A stretch of DNA of 9,432 bases from a bacterium (GTDB lineage: Bacteria; JAMCPX01). The notes beneath the pieces were generated by a model, which worked only from the letters and a program-made list of their open reading frames with translations, was not told the origin of the DNA and ran no database searches. The stretch's first letter is position 1; every line of letters starts with the position of its first letter. The stretch spans positions 1 to 9,432 of the forward strand of contig JAJYUJ010000062.1 in assembly GCA_021792615.1 (NCBI GenBank). The letters are read 5' to 3'. Shown one piece after another: positions 5,915-9,432 of the stretch. A program made the translations under genes and the position numbers.

Positions 5915-5962
5915 TTTAAGTTCAAAGCAACAGGTCTGTCCCCTTCCCTTTTCTTCAATAAC

Positions 5963-5991
5963 TTTACAAGCCCGATATCTTACTTTATCAT
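5963..5991 (+). promoter_or_regulatory. Candidate sigma-70 promoter for the FAD enzyme gene
   Basis: TTTACA (5963-5968), a spacer of exactly 17 bases, and TATCAT (5986-5991) give a good sigma-70-type promoter. Transcription would begin near 5998, about 48 bases before the ATG at 6046. A separate TATAAA at 6023-6028 has no matching -35 element. Confidence 0.45.
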
Positions 5992-6045
5992 TGTTACCTC
6001 GGCAGAAATAGATAGCGCACAGTATAAATAATAAGAGGTAGCTCG

Positions 6046-7671
6046 ATGAAGCAACGGTTGCGAAATTTTTGGGGATGGGGGTTGTCGGATGAAATACTTC
6101 CCGACGCATACATATCCGGATTCAAAAGGATGGTACAGCTTGCATTCGGTCTCAATTCACTTGATGAAACCCCTCCTCCCCAATTGTCAGAGCTCTCGCT
6201 GCGCCCGTCAAGATTTTCGCTTCCTTCCGATCTGAAATCTTTTTGTACGAGTGAAACATACGACAGGGCTAACCATACGTACGGGAAGTCATTTCGGGAC
6301 ATGGTCCGGGCGATAAACAGAAATTTCGATAATCCTCCGGACTATGTCGCGTATCCTTCCACCGAAGAAGATATCGTTGCGCTTATGCATTTCTGTGCTG
6401 AAAAGGAGATATCCCTCATACCCTACGGCGGCGGCTCAAGTGTCGTTGGAGGTGTTGAGCCGACCGGGGAAAATCAATACAAAGGATCCATATCTTGCGA
6501 CATGATGAATTTCGATAAAATCATACGAATAAACAACAGATCCCGGACCGCGCGTATACAGGCCGGTATATATGGGCCTGCACTCGAAGCCGGGCTGAAG
6601 CCGTTTGGCTTAACGATACGTCATTTCCCACAGAGTTTTGAATTCTCGACCCTCGGAGGATGGATAGCTACGAGGGCAGGCGGACATTTCGCCACGCTCT
6701 ATACACATATCGACGAGTTCGTTCAGTCCCTGAGATTGATTACACCGAAAGGCATTATAGAGACACGAGAGCTTCCCAGTGCAGGCGATGGACCCGATGC
6801 CAACCGTTTCTTTATAGGATCAGAGGGCATCTTTGGAATCATAACGGAAGCCACTATGAGGCTCCAGAGTATACCTGCCATAAGATCAGCGGCGGTTGTA
6901 AGATTCTCAGACGAGAAGGCTGCTCTTGAAGTAACACGCAGCATAAGCCAGTCCGGGCTTCATCCGGCAAACGCAAGACTTATCTCTGCCATGGAATCCT
7001 TCAGCATGGGCATTGGTAACGGTGCAGACACGGTTCTGCTTCTCGGATTCGAATCCCATGACCATGATCAGGAACCGAAATTAAGCCGGGCACTTGATAT
7101 ATGTAAGGAAGGCGGCGGGAGCTGGAATGTTTCGGATGTCTCGGTGAGAAGAGGCAATGAAGCAGCAGCTCCGGAGACAAGCGAGCAATGGAAGACTAAT
7201 TTTCTCCGTGCACCCTATATCAGGAACACCCTCGTCCGGTGCGGTATCATCATGGAAACGTTTGAGACAGTGACGACATGGGACAATCTGGAAACCTTTC
7301 ATACAAAGATCATCGGTACCGTAGAAACAGCCGTAAGAGAAACGTGCGGGAATGGGATTGTCATGTGGAGGTTTACCCATCTTTACCCTGATGGCCCCGT
7401 GATTTACTACACGGTGATTGCTCCCGGGAGACGCGGTGAGGAATTAGCTCAGTGGGACGCTATAAAGGCTGCTGTATCGGATGCAATCATTGCCAACCAC
7501 GGGCCAATAACACATCACCATGCAGTCGGCAGGGATCACCGGCCATGGTTCGAAAAACAGAGCCCCCAGCTTTTCTTATCTGTCCTGCACGAAATGAAAA
7601 ACAATCTCGATCCCGGCTGGATACTCAATCCGGGTGTCCTGATCAAATCCCCTTTCAACAAATCCGAATAA
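6046..7671 (+). CDS. Alkyldihydroxyacetonephosphate synthase-like FAD enzyme (ether lipid synthesis)
   Basis: This 541-residue protein belongs to the FAD_binding_4/FAD-oxidase_C family and, by motif pattern, is closest to alkylglycerone-phosphate synthase. That enzyme swaps the acyl chain of acyl-dihydroxyacetone phosphate for a fatty alcohol, making the ether bond of ether lipids and plasmalogens. The N-terminus has the WGWG motif (residues 9-12). The FAD-binding part has PYGGGSSVVGGVEP (126-139), HFPQSFEFSTLGGWIATRAGGH (193-214, split here as HFPQSFEFSTLGG and WIATRAGGH) and FIGSEGIFGIITEATMRL. The cap and C-terminus have IYYTVIAPGR and, most tellingly, THHHAVG with His490-His492, equivalent to the catalytic HHH of the eukaryotic enzyme, followed by LDPGWILNPGVL. 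Other members of the wider family (D-lactate or glycolate dehydrogenases) lack this HHH. AAGAGG seven bases before the ATG supports the start. It is flanked by decayed DNA and a convergent gene pair, so it seems to be a single-gene unit. Confidence 0.8.
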   Translation: MKQRLRNFWGWGLSDEILPDAYISGFKRMVQLAFGLNSLDETPPPQLSELSLRPSRFSLPSDLKSFCTSETYDRANHTYGKSFRDMVRAINRNFDNPPDYVAYPSTEEDIVALMHFCAEKEISLIPYGGGSSVVGGVEPTGENQYKGSISCDMMNFDKIIRINNRSRTARIQAGIYGPALEAGLKPFGLTIRHFPQSFEFSTLGGWIATRAGGHFATLYTHIDEFVQSLRLITPKGIIETRELPSAGDGPDANRFFIGSEGIFGIITEATMRLQSIPAIRSAAVVRFSDEKAALEVTRSISQSGLHPANARLISAMESFSMGIGNGADTVLLLGFESHDHDQEPKLSRALDICKEGGGSWNVSDVSVRRGNEAAAPETSEQWKTNFLRAPYIRNTLVRCGIIMETFETVTTWDNLETFHTKIIGTVETAVRETCGNGIVMWRFTHLYPDGPVIYYTVIAPGRRGEELAQWDAIKAAVSDAIIANHGPITHHHAVGRDHRPWFEKQSPQLFLSVLHEMKNNLDPGWILNPGVLIKSPFNKSE

Positions 7672-8072
7672 GTAATTGTGTTCGAGCGAGGGAGGGGTAC
7701 AGACCCTCACAGGCTGACCGACATTCGGAAATAGCAGGCTTGTCATGCTTAACCCGAAAAATGCAATAAGGAAGTTTCCTTATTTTTCAAACGCATTTTT
7801 CCGGTTAATTTATCTCGGTATCCCGTATGAGTACTGTTATTCACGACGCGGTGATGCGTTCAGCAGTTGCTATCGTCTTCATCTCGGGAACTCTCTACGG
7901 GTAACTGCAGAATGAGGGGCAAGGATATGATAATTGAACGACACCAAAAACAACACGTGGTCGGCATCCCACCAGCTCGGACGGACGACACGGAGAAAAC
8001 CGCCCCTGCATTTTAATCCATTTGCCACATACCCCTGCGCTTGCGCGCTTCATGCGGGACTTTTTAATCCGG
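7672..8072. other. Convergent intergenic region, no gene found
   Basis: These 401 bases separate the plus-strand FAD enzyme from the minus-strand activator gene, which face each other. The region contains a small GAGGG/CCCTC dyad (7692-7696 with 7704-7708) and the composite palindrome at 7749-7808. From about 7810 to 8072 nothing convincing could be read in any frame. A 25-codon plus-strand frame at 7827-7904 lacks a ribosome-binding site. Confidence 0.65.
7749..7808. terminator. Composite palindrome, probable bidirectional terminator or MITE-like element
   Basis: Outer arms TTAACCCGAAAAATGC (7749-7764) and GCATTTTTCCGGTTAA (7793-7808) match at 15 of 16 positions. Inside them, AATAAGGAA (7765-7773), GT and TTCCTTATT (7776-7784) form a perfect 9-base stem followed by more T residues. 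An eight-base bulge lies on the right-hand side (7785-7792). GAAAAAT (7756-7762) can pair with ATTTTTC at either 7782-7788 or 7795-7801, so two folds compete. Its place after the stop of the FAD gene, between convergent genes, fits a terminator; the length and symmetrical ends also fit a small palindromic mobile element. Confidence 0.6.
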
Positions 8073-8846
8073 TTACGAGCCCTTTGCTATGACCGCTGCG
8101 CCGAAGGCACCCATGATCTGGGGCTCTTCGGGAACAAGAATATCGAACCCGATCCTGTCTTCCAGCCGTGAAACCAGCGCCTTGTTCTTGGCCATACCGC
8201 CGCTCATGGCAATGTCCTGTTCGACACCGACCCTCTTTACCAGCGAGACGAGCCGGTCGGCAATGGACTTTACGATGGCCCAGGATATGTCGGGAACGCT
8301 CTGCCCCTGCGACAGGAGGGATATGACCTCTGATTCTCCGAACACCGTGCAGGTCGAGCTCAGGGTAAGCTCTTCTTTGAAGGAAAGCGCAGCATCGGAA
8401 AGACCCGGAAGAGTGAGGTTGAGCGCATGCGCCATAACATCGACAAACCGTCCGGTCCCTGCAGCGCACTTGTCGTTCATGGCGAAATCAAGCACCTTGC
8501 CTTCTTTTCCTATCTTCATTGCCTTGCTGTCCTGTCCCCCGACATCTATGAGTGTCGCAACCCTGGGAAATACGACGGATATGCCCCGTGCATGGCAGCT
8601 AATCTCGGTCTTTTGCATGGTCGCTTCCGTGAACCGCTTCCTGCTGTAACCCGTAGATACGATGGACGCAACATCCTCCTTTTTCAGGCCTGCCTTGCTC
8701 AATGCCTGTGTATAAGCGTTCATGCCCGCTGCAAGGCTGTCCTGTCCTACCGGCATGATGTGGGACCCGAGTATCCTGTTGTTCTCATCGATGACAACGG
8801 CCTTTGCCGTGAGCGAGCCGACATCGATACCCGCAAAGTGCTTCAT
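8073..8846 (-). CDS. ATP-dependent activator (ASKHA, BadF/BadG/HgdC family) of a 2-hydroxyacyl-CoA dehydratase or benzoyl-CoA reductase-type enzyme
   Basis: This 257-residue protein has the ASKHA ATPase fold: phosphate 1 motif GIDVGSLTAKAVVID (residues 6-20), adenosine or connecting motifs with LIDVGGQDSKAM (99-110), and AMSGGMAKN (213-221). Cys127 in NDKCAAGTGRF and Cys166 in STCTVFGESEV are the two residues that, one pair from each subunit of the dimer, hold the bridging [4Fe-4S] cluster in HgdC-type activators; even the positions agree with that family. It uses ATP to inject one electron into the dehydratase or reductase at very low potential. The length (257) suits a single HgdC-like activator; BcrA is much longer. 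The start overlaps the preceding gene by ATGA (8843-8846), implying translational coupling, and GGAAGG lies inside that gene's end. It seems to be the last gene of the operon. Confidence 0.9.
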   Translation of the reverse strand: MKHFAGIDVGSLTAKAVVIDENNRILGSHIMPVGQDSLAAGMNAYTQALSKAGLKKEDVASIVSTGYSRKRFTEATMQKTEISCHARGISVVFPRVATLIDVGGQDSKAMKIGKEGKVLDFAMNDKCAAGTGRFVDVMAHALNLTLPGLSDAALSFKEELTLSSTCTVFGESEVISLLSQGQSVPDISWAIVKSIADRLVSLVKRVGVEQDIAMSGGMAKNKALVSRLEDRIGFDILVPEEPQIMGAFGAAVIAKGS

Positions 8847-9432
8847 TTTTCAAAACCTTCCAGAAACGCTTCTGCCCTTGTTTCGAACTGAGCATCGGAA
8901 AATACCCTCGGGTCGTTCATATCGGCCTCGATGATGAGCCCCGGCTTGCCCGTACGCTTTGTTACTTCCTCCTTGATCATGTACTGGCCGAGGGAGTACG
9001 GCTTGCAGCTGCGGTCGGAGTGGAACACAATGCCGTCGAGAGAGAACTCTTCTATCAGTTTTACCAGATACTCGATCCGGTACTTGAAATCCCGGTTGAT
9101 GTACGGTGAAAGGTATGCCCGTGCAAGCTCTTCGAGTGCATGGTCCGTATCTATATTTCCCTGGATTGCCGCCCATGAGTTTGTATAGGTAGAGACGACG
9201 AACGCAGCCTGGTGCTTTGCAAAAAATTCCGACAGGTATTTTATCTTGTACCATATCGGCAGGTTGTCCCAGAGCAGCCGGATCTTTTCGTCCGGTACGG
9301 AACCGAACCCCTGTGCGTTCAGCTCCACAAGCTCGCTGTAGAACTGTGTATAATAGTCAACCGCCTTCTGTGTGCCCCGCAGTGTAACGATGGGTGCAAG
9401 ATGGATAAAGGTATCGAACGAGTTGAGCGGCG
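8843..9432 (-). CDS. D-component subunit of a 2-hydroxyacyl-CoA dehydratase / benzoyl-CoA reductase-type enzyme, C-terminal part (runs off right edge)
   Basis: The frame is open from position 9432 down to TGA at 8843-8845, giving 196 residues and no start. An internal GTG at 9326-9328 is not the real start: the frame continues above it with SFDTFIHLAPIVTLRGTQKA, which looks like normal family sequence. The C-terminal block is characteristic of HgdB/FldC/BcrB-type proteins: IRLLWDNLPIW, then VSTYTNSWAAI, then the key FHSDRSCKPYSLGQ, in which the Cys is a likely [4Fe-4S] ligand, and LIIEADMNDPRVFSDAQFET near the end. This subunit holds a [4Fe-4S] cluster and the substrate-binding site; it is reduced by the activator, whose gene follows with an ATGA overlap. 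Whether the substrate is a 2-hydroxyacyl-CoA or an aromatic acyl-CoA cannot be told from this fragment; the partner subunit should lie to the right. Confidence 0.88.
   Translation of the reverse strand, partial: PLNSFDTFIHLAPIVTLRGTQKAVDYYTQFYSELVELNAQGFGSVPDEKIRLLWDNLPIWYKIKYLSEFFAKHQAAFVVSTYTNSWAAIQGNIDTDHALEELARAYLSPYINRDFKYRIEYLVKLIEEFSLDGIVFHSDRSCKPYSLGQYMIKEEVTKRTGKPGLIIEADMNDPRVFSDAQFETRAEAFLEGFEK

Larger units (their letters stand above)
5114..6045. other. Non-coding, decayed region with gene stumps and palindromic repeats
   Basis: This stretch of 932 bases contains no intact gene. From left to right it holds about 75 bases without recognisable features, a transposase C-terminal remnant (5189-5389, minus), a VOC-domain remnant (5493-5630, minus), a cluster of palindromic elements (5642-5943), and a likely promoter (5963-5991) for the FAD enzyme that starts at 6046. 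Short open frames inside it, such as 5737-5919 on the plus strand, run through the palindromes and have no Shine-Dalgarno or family resemblance. Confidence 0.7.

Noticed and set aside
5642-5943. CRISPR array
   Set aside because: The palindromes differ from each other and show no regular repeat-spacer pattern; no cas gene is present.
7827-7904. 25-codon plus-strand frame MSTVIHDAVMRSAVAIVF...
   Set aside because: No ribosome-binding site and no family resemblance; such frames are expected by chance.
8089-8649. Plus-strand open frame antisense to the activator gene
   Set aside because: The minus-strand protein has all ASKHA motifs and both cluster cysteines; the antisense frame is Ser/Thr/Ala-rich and looks like a shadow.

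Overview
The window looks like chromosomal DNA of an anaerobic, Gram-negative bacterium of the deltaproteobacterial (Desulfobacterota, syntroph or sulfate-reducer) type. That is an inference from four things: an NtrY-type sensor kinase N-terminus; a 2-hydroxyacyl-CoA dehydratase/benzoyl-CoA reductase-type D-component with its ASKHA activator; two Sec-exported TPR proteins; and a REP-associated (RAYT-like) transposase remnant beside a cluster of palindromic repeats. No rRNA, tRNA or CRISPR array was seen.

Left block, positions 1-3708, all on the minus strand. In order of transcription: a mannosyl-3-phosphoglycerate phosphatase-like HAD hydrolase, a periplasmic TPR protein, a short RNase HI, a second TPR protein paralogous to the first, and the N-terminus of an NtrY-like histidine kinase that leaves the window at position 1. 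Gaps of about 54-170 bases allow one operon or a few overlapping units. The two TPR paralogues enclose the RNase H gene, which suggests an old tandem duplication.

Middle block, plus strand: a small DUF5684-like membrane protein (3888-4217) and a metallo-beta-lactamase-fold hydrolase (4298-5113) that appears to lack its last metal-binding histidine. Next comes about 930 bases of decayed DNA (5114-6045). It holds the C-terminus of a RAYT/IS200-like transposase, the C-terminus of a VOC (glyoxalase-fold) protein, and a cluster of palindromes that probably belong to REP-like repeat families.

Right block: a plus-strand FAD enzyme that strongly resembles alkyldihydroxyacetonephosphate synthase, the first committed enzyme of ether-lipid synthesis (6046-7671), preceded by a plausible sigma-70 promoter. 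A 60-base composite palindrome (7749-7808) lies between this gene and two convergent minus-strand genes: the end of a dehydratase/ring-reductase D-component that enters from the right edge, and its ATP-dependent [4Fe-4S] activator, overlapping by ATGA.

I see no convincing undescribed multi-gene system. The points most worth a second look are the TPR-rnhA-TPR arrangement, the repeat island with its two gene stumps, the composite palindrome at 7749-7808, and the possible ether-lipid enzyme in an anaerobe.
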